Source: Streptomyces eurythermus (GTDB taxonomy: Bacteria > Actinomycetota > Actinomycetes > Streptomycetales > Streptomycetaceae). From it: a stretch of DNA of 64,000 bases. The translations under genes were made by a program, and so were the position numbers. Of the stretch, positions 7,712 to 15,979 are shown in pieces. The notes under the pieces were generated by a model, which saw nothing but the letters and a program-made list of their open reading frames with translations, searched no databases and was not told where the DNA came from. The stretch covers positions 124,001 to 188,000 of the forward strand of contig NZ_BMSK01000004.1 in assembly GCF_014649115.1 (NCBI RefSeq). Reading direction: 5' to 3'. Numbering within the stretch: position 1 is the stretch's first letter; every line of letters begins with the position of its first letter.

Positions 7712-9136
7712 TCAACCCCCGTGCTGGGAGCGCGCCTTGAACGCCGCCTTGCGGGCCTCCTTGGCCACCTTCTTGTCCGGGTGCAGCCGGCCCATCGCGT
7801 CCAGCACCTCGGCGGTGGCGGGATGGTCCACCCGCCAGGCCGCCGCGAAGAACCCGCTGTGCTGGGCGGCCAGCCCCTCCACCAGGGCCCGCAGCTCCTC
7901 GGAGTTGCCCTCGGCCGCCAGCTGCGCGGCCAGCGTGTCGACGGTCAGCCAGAACACCAGCTCCTGGGAGGGCGCCGGCACCCCCGCGGCCCCCCGCTCA
8001 CTCAGCCACACCCGGGCCAGTCCGCCCAGCTCGGGGTCGTCCAGCACCTCCCGCAGCGCGGGTTCCGCCTCGGCGCCCACCAGCGACAGCGCCTGCTGGC
8101 AGCGCAGCCGGCGCAAGGGGCCCCCGGCGTCCGCGCCGCGCGCCGCCGCCAGCAACTCCCGGGCCGCGGCGAGCGGTTCACGGCGGGCGAGCCACAGTTC
8201 CGTCTCGGCGCGGGCGGCCGACTGCCCGAACCGGGCGGTGCCGTCGAGCAGCGCGTCCGCGCCCTTGTCGGCCAGCTCGCCGACGACGGGCGCCTCGAAC
8301 CCGGCCTCCAGCAGCCGTGCCCGCAGCCCGTACACGCCGAGCGGGGTGAGCCGGACCATGCCGTAGCGGGAGACGTCGGTGTCGTCCACGGGCGCCGCGG
8401 GCTCCTCGTCGGCGTCGGCCATCAGCGCCTCGTCCACCGGCTGGTAGGCCACGAGTCCGGCCGGCTCCAGCGCGCGGAACTGGTCGTCCAGCCGCATCAT
8501 CGCGTCGGAGACCTGCTCCAGGACGTCGTTGGTGGGCTCGCCCATGTCGTCGGGCACCAGCATGGACGCGGCGAGGGCGGGCAGCGGGACGGGACTCTCG
8601 CCGGCGCCGTCCTCACCGACGGTGAGCAGATAGAGGTTGCCGAGGACGCCGTCGAGGAAGTCCGCGTCCGCCTGCGGATCCCAGTCGAGCGACGAGAAAT
8701 CGACCCTGCCGCCCTCGTCCATGGCGTCGGCCAGGTCCTCCAGGTCGGGCACGGCCGCGTCGGCGAGGACGGTCTCCAGCGCGGTGAGCCACACCGCGAG
8801 CACCTCGCGCGGGGAGCCGGTGAGCAGGGCCAGGTTCTCCCCCGCCCGGACGGTGCCGGCCTCCTCGTCCACGATCTCGACCAGGCCCGCGTCCACGGCG
8901 ACCCGCCAGGCCTCGCTGGCGTAGGCGGCGGCGTCGTCCCCGGTCAGGCCGAGCAGGGCGGCGGCGGCCGGCAGCTGCTCCTCGACCAGGGTGCCGCCCG
9001 CGTCGACCCGGGTGTCCGGCCCGGCCCAGCGGGCGAGGCGGGCGGCCCGGGAGAGCAACGGCGTGGACAGCGCGGCGCGCGCCAGCTCCGCTTCGGGGTG
9101 CAGCCGCGCGGGCGGCAGGGGGGAGCTGTCTGACAT
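7712..9136 (-). CDS. Conserved actinobacterial hypothetical protein
   Basis: The 474-residue acidic protein is rich in Ala, Leu and Glu, has no signal peptide and no membrane segment, and appears largely helical. The middle and C-terminus have repeated Leu/Ala helices (LARRE/ARELLAAARGADAG, RRLRCQQALSLVGAEAEPALREVL) that resemble HEAT-like repeats, and the end is basic (KVAKEARKAAFKARSQ). I do not recognise a catalytic motif. The ATG at 9136 has GAGGAG upstream. It is monocistronic. Cytosolic location is inferred; function is unknown. Confidence 0.75.
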   Translation of the reverse strand: MSDSSPLPPARLHPEAELARAALSTPLLSRAARLARWAGPDTRVDAGGTLVEEQLPAAAALLGLTGDDAAAYASEAWRVAVDAGLVEIVDEEAGTVRAGENLALLTGSPREVLAVWLTALETVLADAAVPDLEDLADAMDEGGRVDFSSLDWDPQADADFLDGVLGNLYLLTVGEDGAGESPVPLPALAASMLVPDDMGEPTNDVLEQVSDAMMRLDDQFRALEPAGLVAYQPVDEALMADADEEPAAPVDDTDVSRYGMVRLTPLGVYGLRARLLEAGFEAPVVGELADKGADALLDGTARFGQSAARAETELWLARREPLAAARELLAAARGADAGGPLRRLRCQQALSLVGAEAEPALREVLDDPELGGLARVWLSERGAAGVPAPSQELVFWLTVDTLAAQLAAEGNSEELRALVEGLAAQHSGFFAAAWRVDHPATAEVLDAMGRLHPDKKVAKEARKAAFKARSQHGG

Positions 9137-9405
9137 CGGCTGGTTCTCCTCGGACCGAGAAAACGGGCTCAGCCGCTCAGCCTAGACGGATTTCCACCCA
9201 TGCCGCCCGGTTCATCTCTCCGCAAGCAGCCGGCCATGGCCGAAACCTTGACAACTCCCCGGGCCAGGCAGGAGATTGACGCGCGTAGAAGTTCGGGGGA
9301 CAACTGTTCACTCGGCGCTACGCGTGTCACAGGGGGCACACGCGCCCCCCACGGTCTCCGTTCCGTCCTCGTCCCGGCGCTCACGCACGTCCCGGAGGGA
9401 ATCCC
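9137..9405. promoter_or_regulatory. Promoter region of the secreted nuclease
   Basis: These 269 bases contain an exact TTGACA at 9248-9253 with a weak -10 (GGAGAT) 17 bases later, oriented to the nuclease. A single GTTCACTCGGC at 9306 resembles one PHO-box half-unit, but no second unit is spaced at 11 bases. The minus-strand gene's leader occupies the left end. Confidence 0.4.
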
Positions 9406-11229
9406 TTGCCGAGCAGGTCTTCCGCGCGCCTCGCCGCGCTCACCGTCGCCGCCGTCTGCGGCGCGGCGTCCGCCGTCGTCCTCACCTCCCCCGCGCACGC
9501 CGACTCGGTGCGGGTCCACGACATCCAGGGCACGACCCGGATATCGCCGTACGCCGGGCAGAAGGTGACGGACGTGCCCGGCATCGTCACGGCCACGCGC
9601 ACCTACGGCTCCTCCCGGGGCTTCTGGCTCCAGGACGCGGCCCCGGACGACGACCCGGCCACCAGCGAGGGCGTCTTCGTCTTCAGCAGCTCCACGCCGA
9701 AGGTCGCGGTCGGCGACGCGGTGACGGTGACCGGCACGGTCACCGAGTACGTCCCGGGCGGGGCCTCGTCCGGCAACCAGTCGCTGACGGAGATCACCAA
9801 GCCGCAGGTCACCACCGTCTCCACCGGCAACCCGGTCCCGGCGCCGGTTGTGATCGACGAGGACGCGGTGCCGGACGCCTACGCGCCCGAGGGCGACCCC
9901 GCCGCGGCGGGCTCGATCAACGGGCTCGCCCTGGACCCGTCGGCGTACGCCCTGGACTACTACGAGTCCCTGGAGGGCATGAACGTCCAGGTCGCCGACG
10001 CCCGCGTGGTCACCGCGACCGACTCGCACAGCGAGCTGTGGGTCACGGTCAAGCCGTGGGAGCACCGCAGCCGCCGCGGCGGCACGGTCTACGGCTCCTA
10101 CGACTCCCAGAACACCGGCCGGCTCCAGATCCAGTCGCTGGGTTCCGCCGCCGACTTCCCCAAGGCGGACGTCGGCGACCGTCTCTCCGGTACGACGACC
10201 GGCCCGCTGGACTTCAACCAGTACGGCGGTTACACGCTGGTCGCGAGCGGCCTCGGCACGCTGGAGAGCGGCGGCCTTCAGCGCGAGACCACACGCGCGC
10301 AGTCGGGGCGCGAGCTGGCGGTGGCGACGTACAACGTCGAGAACCTCGACCCGTCGGACACCACCTTCGAGCAGCACGCCGCCGCGATCGTGGACCATCT
10401 GAAGTCGCCGGACATCGTGTCCCTGGAGGAGATCCAGGACAACAACGGCGCCACGAACGACGGCACGGTCGACGCGGACAAGACCGTCACCAAGCTGATC
10501 GACGCCATCGCCGCGGCGGGCGGCCCGGTGTACGACTGGCGGTCGGTCAACCCGGTCGACGGCCAGGACGGCGGCGAGCCCGGCGGCAACATCCGCCAGG
10601 TGTTCCTGTTCAACCCGGAGCGGGTCTCCTTCACGGACCGCCCGGGCGGCGACTCGACGACCGCGACCGGTGTCACCAAGGAGCGCGGCAAGGCCCGGCT
10701 GACCGTCTCGCCGGGCCGCATCGACCCGGCGAACGCGGCCTGGAGCAACAGCCGCAAGCCGCTCGCGGGCGAGTTCGTCTTCCGCGGCAAGACCGTCTTC
10801 GTGATCGCCAACCACCTCAACTCCAAGGGCGGCGACCAGGCGCTGACCGCGCAGTACCAGCCCCCGGCGCGCGGTTCGGAGATCCAGCGGCACGCCCAGG
10901 CGACCGCGGTGAACGCGTTCGTCAAGGACATCCTGGCGGTGCAGAAGAACGCGGACGTGATCGCGCTCGGCGACATGAACGACTTCGAGTTCTCCGGCAC
11001 CACGGAGCTCCTGGAGGACGACGGCGCCCTGTGGTCGGCGATCAAGTCCCTGCCGAGGAGCGAGCGTTACACCTATGACTATCAGGGCAACCAGCAGGTC
11101 CTGGACCAGATCCTGATCAGCCCGGCGATCCGCCGCGGCGACTTCGAGTACGACAGCGTGCACATCAACGCGGAGTTCCACGACCAGATCAGCGACCACG
11201 ACCCGCAGGTGCTGCGGCTGCGCCCGTAA
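9406..11229 (+). CDS. Secreted ExeM/NucH-type endonuclease/exonuclease/phosphatase-family protein
   Basis: The 607-residue protein has a Sec signal peptide (residues 1-33, ending AHADS). An OB-fold-like region follows (VTATRTYGSSRGFWLQD; DAVTVTGTVTEY), then a C-terminal EEP nuclease domain from about residue 300. The EEP landmarks are YNVENL (309-314), EEIQDN (341-346), a GDMNDFEFS motif and the catalytic SDHDPQ (596-601). Family members degrade extracellular DNA. The start is a TTG at 9406, chosen because GGAGG precedes it by 7-8 bases and no ATG or GTG fits. It may scavenge phosphate and nucleotides, in keeping with the nearby phosphatase. Confidence 0.9.
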   Translation: MPSRSSARLAALTVAAVCGAASAVVLTSPAHADSVRVHDIQGTTRISPYAGQKVTDVPGIVTATRTYGSSRGFWLQDAAPDDDPATSEGVFVFSSSTPKVAVGDAVTVTGTVTEYVPGGASSGNQSLTEITKPQVTTVSTGNPVPAPVVIDEDAVPDAYAPEGDPAAAGSINGLALDPSAYALDYYESLEGMNVQVADARVVTATDSHSELWVTVKPWEHRSRRGGTVYGSYDSQNTGRLQIQSLGSAADFPKADVGDRLSGTTTGPLDFNQYGGYTLVASGLGTLESGGLQRETTRAQSGRELAVATYNVENLDPSDTTFEQHAAAIVDHLKSPDIVSLEEIQDNNGATNDGTVDADKTVTKLIDAIAAAGGPVYDWRSVNPVDGQDGGEPGGNIRQVFLFNPERVSFTDRPGGDSTTATGVTKERGKARLTVSPGRIDPANAAWSNSRKPLAGEFVFRGKTVFVIANHLNSKGGDQALTAQYQPPARGSEIQRHAQATAVNAFVKDILAVQKNADVIALGDMNDFEFSGTTELLEDDGALWSAIKSLPRSERYTYDYQGNQQVLDQILISPAIRRGDFEYDSVHINAEFHDQISDHDPQVLRLRP

Positions 11230-11240
11230 CCCGGGACACG

Positions 11241-11283
11241 ACGGCGGGACCGGCCGGGCGCGGTGCCCGGCCGGTCCCGCCGT
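11241..11283. terminator. Bidirectional hairpin terminator
   Basis: A perfect 19-bp stem (11241-11259 with 11265-11283) and a 5-base loop sit between the convergent nuclease and DUF3618-like genes. There is no T-run, as is common in Streptomyces. Confidence 0.85.
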
Positions 11284-11297
11284 CCCGTGTCAGCGGC

Positions 11298-11900
11298 TCA
11301 CTGTCCGCCGCGGTCGACGCGGCGCCAGACCACGGCCACGCCGACCAGGGCGGCGCCCGCCGCGCCCGCGAGCATCGCCGGCCGAGGGTGGCGCAGCGCG
11401 GTGCGCACGGCCTTGCGCACCGGTCGGGGCAGCCGCAGGTCGTGCTGTGCGGTGTGCCCGGCGTGCACCGCCCGGTCCCGCAGCGCGTGCCGGCCGTGTC
11501 CGGCCCGCTCCTGCATCAGGTGGCCGGCCCTGGTCATCCGTTCCTGCGCGCCGTGGCCGGCCTGAACGGCCCGGTCCTGCAGCAGATGTCCGGCCCTGGC
11601 CGCCCCCTCCTGCATCCGGCCGCCCGCCCCGGCGGCCTTGCCCTGCACGAGGTGCCCCGCCCTGGCCGCCCGGCCCTGGGCGCCGTGTCCCGCGTGGGCG
11701 GCGCCGGAGCGCAGTTGTACGGTCATGGCGCCGGCCTTGTCCCTGAGATCCGCGGCCCGTGTCCGGGCCCGGCCCGTGACATCGGCGCGGCCCGTCAGCC
11801 GACCGACGGTGCCACCGAGCCGGCTCCGGGTCTGTTCGATCTGCCGGCGCAGCTCGTCGGGGCCCTTGGCGCCCGAGCCGCGCGGGTTCCTGTGCCTCAT
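11298..11900 (-). CDS. DUF3618-like membrane-anchored protein with 11-residue repeats
   Basis: The 200-residue basic protein opens with a DUF3618-type segment (PDELRRQIEQTRSRLGGTV, residues 14-32). Residues 71-154 consist of seven and a half consecutive 11-residue units with consensus G-H-x-x-Q-x-R-A-x-x-A. The C-terminus has one hydrophobic helix (about 174-191) followed by basic residues, which suggests a single membrane anchor. Hendecad repeats of this kind form amphipathic or coiled helices, as in LEA proteins and apolipoproteins. A stress-related, membrane-associated role is inference. Confidence 0.75.
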   Translation of the reverse strand: MRHRNPRGSGAKGPDELRRQIEQTRSRLGGTVGRLTGRADVTGRARTRAADLRDKAGAMTVQLRSGAAHAGHGAQGRAARAGHLVQGKAAGAGGRMQEGAARAGHLLQDRAVQAGHGAQERMTRAGHLMQERAGHGRHALRDRAVHAGHTAQHDLRLPRPVRKAVRTALRHPRPAMLAGAAGAALVGVAVVWRRVDRGGQ

Positions 11901-12005
11901 CGGTGTGCCCTTTCCCTGGTCGCGTCCCCGGTCGCGGCGGCGTCCGTCCGGATCCGCCGCGACCGGTTCCGTGCGGACCGTCCGGGTACCCGGAAGCGGG
12001 GGCGC

Positions 12006-12701
12006 TCACCCCTGTGCGCCGTCACCCGCCCCGCGCTCGCCGAGCCGGGCGAGTTGGGACTGGAACCAGTCCAGGCGCGCCTGCAACAGGGCGGCCTCCG
12101 CGACGAGTTCGGGCACGCTCGGCCCGGCACCCGACGCCGACTCGTCCGAGCCGGGGTGTCCGGCGCCGCCCTCGGCGACCACCCGGAGCCCCTGTCCGGC
12201 CAGCCGGGCGAACTCCGCGAGGGAGACGGACGTACGCCCGCGCACGCACAGCGCGCAGGCGGGGGCCAGCGCCCGCCAGCCCGGGCGGCCCCAGCCGGCG
12301 TCGGCCAGCGCGACGGCACCGGCGCCGCAGCCGCAGGGCCCGACGGTGGCCGTACGCACCCGTTGCCGGGCGTAGCGGAAACCGCGTTCGAAGCGGATGT
12401 AGGCGCCGAGGACGGAGACCTCCAGCAGCACGGCCGCGCGGTGCTCGGCGGTGCACCGCAGGTCCTCGGCGACGGCCCGGTCGTGCACGCAGTGGAAGCC
12501 GCAGTCGCAGCGGCGCGCGGGCGGACGGTGCCGACGGCCGTAGACACAGGAGGCGTCGTCGAGGACGGCGTACGGCAGCGCGCCGCCGAGCGAGACTCCG
12601 GTGAACCCGGCCCGGGTGCCGTCCCGGGACAGCACCGGGTGGGCGATCTTGTAACCGGTCGGCGGCTCCGTCGGGCGTTCCGCCGGGAGCCGCGGTCTCA
12701 T
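12006..12701 (-). CDS. Cysteine-rich hypothetical protein
   Basis: The 231-residue soluble protein has nine cysteines grouped as C52, then C65-x-C67-x3-C71, C83, C123-x-C125 and C149-x2-C152. This spacing suggests one or two bound metals (zinc or Fe-S). A conserved-looking opening (GYKIAHPVLSRDGT) precedes the first cluster, and the C-terminus ends with a helix (LLQARLDWFQSQLARL). The start at 12701 overlaps the stop of the upstream 46-residue gene as ATGA, so the two are translationally coupled. I do not recognise the family. Confidence 0.7.
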   Translation of the reverse strand: MRPRLPAERPTEPPTGYKIAHPVLSRDGTRAGFTGVSLGGALPYAVLDDASCVYGRRHRPPARRCDCGFHCVHDRAVAEDLRCTAEHRAAVLLEVSVLGAYIRFERGFRYARQRVRTATVGPCGCGAGAVALADAGWGRPGWRALAPACALCVRGRTSVSLAEFARLAGQGLRVVAEGGAGHPGSDESASGAGPSVPELVAEAALLQARLDWFQSQLARLGERGAGDGAQG

Positions 12702-12838
12702 CGGGCGGCCGGCACCTCTTCGCGGGTCGGCTCGGCCGGTGCGGCGCCGACGGTCTCCTCGGGCGGCGGCGGTTCCTCCGCGTGGTCGAGCGGCCGCTCC
12801 TCGGCGACCCCGGTGGCCAGTGCCTTGCCGAGCTTCAT
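12698..12838 (-). CDS. Small acidic hypothetical protein (46 residues), coupled to the cysteine-rich gene
   Basis: ATG 12838 is preceded by GGGAGG at ideal spacing. The product begins MKLGKALATG and continues with a Pro/Glu-rich tail (EEPPPPEETVGAAPAEPTREE). It has no membrane segment. The stop overlaps the next gene's start by four bases. The strong ribosome binding site and coupling argue that it is translated; its function is unknown. An upstream extension to 12943 is less likely because it lacks a ribosome binding site. Confidence 0.65.
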   Translation of the reverse strand: MKLGKALATGVAEERPLDHAEEPPPPEETVGAAPAEPTREEVPAAR

Positions 12839-13005
12839 GGTGCCTCCCATGACCGGACGGTGGGGATCCTCCGGCCATGGTGACGCATAAGGGGCGAGTT
12901 GAACACAGGGCCTCCGCCGCAGCCCGCAACCTCTCAGCAACACTTACTGATACATCGTAGGAGAATTAAGTAGAGCTTCACCGATGTGCCGCCGAGACTG
13001 CTCGC

Positions 13006-13905
13006 ATGACGAGCACCCGCACGCCCCCGCCCTTCGGCCGCACCCTCTGCGCGATGATCACGCCGTTCACCGAGGCGGGCGCGCTCGACCTGGACGGCGC
13101 CCGGCGGCTGGCCGCGCACCTGGTGGCCGAGGGCTGCGACGGCCTGGTCCTGAACGGCACCACGGGCGAGTCGCCCACCACCACCGACGAGGAGAAGACC
13201 CGGCTGGTGCGGGCCGTGCGGGAGGCGGTCGGCGACCGGGCGGCGCTGGTCGCGGGCGTGGGCTCGGCGGACACCCGGCACACGGTCGAGCTGGCCCTCG
13301 CCGCCCGGAAGGCGGGCGCGGACGGCGTCCTGGTGGTGACGCCGTACTACAGCCGGCCCCCGCAGGAGGCCGTCGCCGCCCACTTCCGCCAGGTCGCCGA
13401 CGCGAGCGGGCTGCCGGTGATGCTGTACGACATCCCGGGCCGCACCGGCACCCGGATCGAGCCCGAGACGCTGATCCGGCTCGCGGAGCACCCGCGGATC
13501 GTGGCCGTCAAGGACTGCTCCTACGATTTCCTCGGCGCCCAGAAGGTGCTGGCACAGACCGGGTTGGCGTACTACGCGGGCTGCGACGAGCATGTGCTGG
13601 CGCTGTACGCGGTCGGCGCGGCGGGCTGCGTCAGCACGGTCGCGAACGCCGTACCGGCGCACATCGCCGCGATCCCGGCCGCGTTCGACGCCGGCGACAC
13701 CGAGCGGGCGCGGCAACTCCAACTGGCGGCCACGCCGTTGATCGAGGCGATGATGAGCGCGGGCCTGCCCGGCACGGTCACCGCGAAGGCCCTGCTGACC
13801 CGCCTCGGCCTCCCCGCGGGCCCGGTCCGCGCCCCCTTGCTGCCGGCGGACCGCCACACGGCCGACGGCCTGCTGGCCCGGTACGAGGCACTGCGCACGG
13901 TGTGA
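13006..13905 (+). CDS. dapA: 4-hydroxy-tetrahydrodipicolinate synthase (DapA)
   Basis: The 299-residue TIM-barrel aldolase condenses pyruvate with aspartate semialdehyde in the diaminopimelate/lysine pathway. Visible active-site residues are T52-T53 (NGTTGES), Y141 and R146 (LYDIPGRTG), and the Schiff-base lysine K169 (VAVKD). Length is typical. No clear Shine-Dalgarno precedes ATG 13006; an AT-rich stretch at 12942-12985 probably carries the promoter. The convergent dapD lies across a terminator. Streptomyces often carry several DapA-like paralogues, so a related aldolase activity is possible, but the pairing with dapD supports DapA. Confidence 0.88.
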   Translation: MTSTRTPPPFGRTLCAMITPFTEAGALDLDGARRLAAHLVAEGCDGLVLNGTTGESPTTTDEEKTRLVRAVREAVGDRAALVAGVGSADTRHTVELALAARKAGADGVLVVTPYYSRPPQEAVAAHFRQVADASGLPVMLYDIPGRTGTRIEPETLIRLAEHPRIVAVKDCSYDFLGAQKVLAQTGLAYYAGCDEHVLALYAVGAAGCVSTVANAVPAHIAAIPAAFDAGDTERARQLQLAATPLIEAMMSAGLPGTVTAKALLTRLGLPAGPVRAPLLPADRHTADGLLARYEALRTV

Positions 13906-13924
13906 TCCCCTTCCCCCCGCATGA

Positions 13925-13959
13925 CACAGCGCCCTCCACCGCGGGTGGGGGGCGCTGTG
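13925..13959. terminator. Bidirectional terminator between dapA and dapD
   Basis: A 16-bp stem (13925-13940 with 13944-13959, one G-U pair) has a GCG loop. It is centred between the stop codons of two convergent genes. Confidence 0.85.
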
Positions 13960-13977
13960 CCGAGTGTGGCTGGGGTG

Positions 13978-14964
13978 TCAGTTGTGGCTGTGCAGAATGT
14001 CGTTCAGGCCGCCCCAGACCGCGTTGTTCGGGCGGGCCTCGACCGCGCCGGTGACCGAGTTGCGGCGGAAGAGGATGTTGGAGGCGCCGTTGAGCTCGCG
14101 GGCCTTGACGATCTGGCCGTCGGGCATGGTGACGCGGGTGCCCGCGGTGATGTAGAGGCCGGCCTCGACCACGCACTCGTCGCCGAGGGCGATGCCGATG
14201 CCCGCCTCGGCGCCGATCAGGCAGCGCTCGCCGATGGAGATGACCACATTGCCGCCGCCGGACAGGGTGCCCATGGTGGAGGCGCCGCCGCCGATGTCCG
14301 AGCCGTCGCCGACCACGACACCCGCGGAGATCCGGCCCTCGACCATGGAGGTGCCGAGCGTGCCGGCGTTGAAGTTGACGAAGCCCTCGTGCATGACCGT
14401 GGTGCCGGCGGCGAGGTGGGCGCCGAGTCGGACCCGGTCGGCGTCGGCGATGCGCACGCCCTTGGGGACGACGTAGTCCGTCATGCGCGGGAACTTGTCG
14501 ACCGAGGTCACCTGGAGGTGCAGACCCTCGGCGCGGGCGTTCAGCCGCACCTTCTCGATGTCGTCCACCGCGACCGGGCCGAGCGAGGTCCAGGCGACGT
14601 TGGCGAGGAAGCCGAACTGGCCCTCCAGGCTCAGGCCGTGCGGCTTCACGAGCCGGTGGCTGAGCAGGTGCAGCCGCAGGTAGACGTCGTGCGCGTCCAC
14701 CGGCTTGTCGTCCAGCGACGCGATGACCGTGCGGACCGCGACCACCTCGACGCCCCGGCGGGCGTCCGGGCCGGTCGCCGCGGTGGCGCCGCCGCCCAGC
14801 AGCTGGGCCGCCTGCTCGGCGGTCAGCCGCTCGGTGCCGGCCGGACCCGGCTCCTCGACCAGCTCGGGGGCCGGGAACCAGGTGTCGAGAACGGTGCCGT
14901 CGGAGGCGATGGTGGCGAGGCCGGCGGCGACGGCGCCGGTGGTACGGGTTGCAGACTCGGTCAT
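13978..14964 (-). CDS. dapD: Tetrahydropyridine-2,6-dicarboxylate N-succinyltransferase (DapD)
   Basis: The 328-residue enzyme matches the actinobacterial long form of DapD. It has an alpha/beta N-terminal domain and a left-handed beta-helix of hexapeptide repeats from about residue 170 ([55 protein letters not shown]). It transfers succinyl from succinyl-CoA in the succinylase branch of meso-diaminopimelate synthesis, giving lysine and the LL/meso-DAP used for peptidoglycan. ATG 14964 has only a weak upstream purine tract. It is transcribed toward dapA and shares its terminator. Confidence 0.95.
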   Translation of the reverse strand: MTESATRTTGAVAAGLATIASDGTVLDTWFPAPELVEEPGPAGTERLTAEQAAQLLGGGATAATGPDARRGVEVVAVRTVIASLDDKPVDAHDVYLRLHLLSHRLVKPHGLSLEGQFGFLANVAWTSLGPVAVDDIEKVRLNARAEGLHLQVTSVDKFPRMTDYVVPKGVRIADADRVRLGAHLAAGTTVMHEGFVNFNAGTLGTSMVEGRISAGVVVGDGSDIGGGASTMGTLSGGGNVVISIGERCLIGAEAGIGIALGDECVVEAGLYITAGTRVTMPDGQIVKARELNGASNILFRRNSVTGAVEARPNNAVWGGLNDILHSHN

Positions 14965-15028
14965 GGGGGAAAACCTAACGTGGGCGGGGTGGTGAGGGCG
15001 AACCGCGTCTCACGTGCCGGGCGCGGGT

Positions 15029-15565
15029 TCAGGGGATCAGCCGAGCCAGCAGGGTGCGCGCGTGGTCCTCGTCGTACGAACCGCCCGTCAGCAGCACCTG
15101 GAGGCACAGGCCGTCCATCAGCGCGAGCAGGGCCCGGGCCGTGACCGGATCGGTGCGCCGGGCCAGCGGCGCCGCCGCCCGCTCGTTCCACTCGGCGGCG
15201 ACGGGGCGCAGCGCGGGCCGGCGCAGCGCGGCCAGGTACAGCTCGTACTCCAGCTCCACACCGGTGCGCTCGCCGCCCAGCCACACCTTCAGGGCCCGGG
15301 CCAGCTGCGCGGCGAGGCCGTCCGGGCCGCCGTGGTCCGGGACCAGCTCGGCCAGCACCCCGGAGAACCCCTCGCCGGCCTGCCGCAACGCGGCCACCAG
15401 CAGCTCCTCCAGGGTGGCGAAGTGATACGTGGTGGAGCCGAGCGGCACGTCCGCCTCGGCGGCGACGCTGCGGTGGCTCAGCCCGGCGATGCCGTCCCGC
15501 CCGGCCACGCGGATCGCCGCGTCGATGATCCGCTGCCGGCGCCCGGGGTCGTGGCGGCGCGCCAT
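15029..15565 (-). CDS. TetR-family regulator of the SMR pump
   Basis: The 178-residue repressor has an N-terminal HTH (GLSHRSVAAEADVPLGSTTYHF, about residues 28-49). Its C-terminus includes ALLALMDGLCLQVLL, typical of the regulators that accompany SMR pumps. Its ATG shares one base with the stop of the upstream SMR gene (TGATG), so both come from one mRNA. A palindrome at the SMR start codon is the probable operator, giving autoregulation of the pair. Confidence 0.9.
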   Translation of the reverse strand: MARRHDPGRRQRIIDAAIRVAGRDGIAGLSHRSVAAEADVPLGSTTYHFATLEELLVAALRQAGEGFSGVLAELVPDHGGPDGLAAQLARALKVWLGGERTGVELEYELYLAALRRPALRPVAAEWNERAAAPLARRTDPVTARALLALMDGLCLQVLLTGGSYDEDHARTLLARLIP

Positions 15566-15888
15566 CAGTGCGCCGCCCCGCCCAGGTTCAGCACCACCAC
15601 GCCCCCGATGATCAGCAGGATCCCGCCGACCTTGGCCGCCGTCAGCCCCTCCCCGAACAGCAGCAGCCCGAGGACGGCGATGGCCGCGGTGCCGACCCCG
15701 GACCAGATGGCGTAGGCGGTGCCGATCTGCACGGTCTTCAGCGTCCGGGCGAGCAGCGCGAACGACACGACGTACCCCACCGCGGTCACCAGCGAGGGCC
15801 AGAGCCGGGTGAATCCCTCGCTGTACTTCATCGCCGTCGTAGCGGTCACCTCGGCCGCGATGGCACCCGCGAGCAGCAGATATCCCAT
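15565..15888 (-). CDS. Small multidrug resistance (SMR) efflux protein
   Basis: The 107-residue protein has four hydrophobic helices and the conserved membrane glutamate E13 (IAAEVTATTAMK), which binds proton and drug in EmrE/QacC pumps. The KYSEGF signature follows. Length matches the family exactly. ATG 15888 has no Shine-Dalgarno; instead TACGCT lies seven bases upstream, implying a leaderless transcript whose start overlaps an 18-base palindrome. It probably exports quaternary cations. Confidence 0.93.
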   Translation of the reverse strand: MGYLLLAGAIAAEVTATTAMKYSEGFTRLWPSLVTAVGYVVSFALLARTLKTVQIGTAYAIWSGVGTAAIAVLGLLLFGEGLTAAKVGGILLIIGGVVVLNLGGAAH

Positions 15889-15905
15889 GTGTACGAGCGT
15901 ACACA
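15888..15905. promoter_or_regulatory. Palindromic operator overlapping the SMR start and its -10 box
   Basis: TGTGTACGAGCGTACACA is a perfect inverted repeat of 8-base arms with a 2-base centre. It begins on the T of the CAT complement of the start codon and covers the putative -10 (TACGCT on the minus strand, 15896-15901). Binding of the co-encoded TetR protein here would block both polymerase entry and the leaderless mRNA start. The assignment is inferred from position and symmetry. Confidence 0.75.
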
Positions 15906-15979
15906 ACGGCGGTGCGCGGCCCGCACGGCAAGACATTGGGCATCATGGGGGCTCGGTCGCACACGGGCAGGTGGGGAAC

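Noticed and set aside
9306..9316. PHO box for the secreted nuclease
   Set aside because: One GTTCACTCGGC unit is present but no second unit lies at 11-base spacing, unlike the PhoX upstream region.
9169..11199. 676-codon minus-strand open frame
   Set aside because: It is antisense to the signal-peptide-bearing nuclease at 9406-11229, which has conserved motifs.
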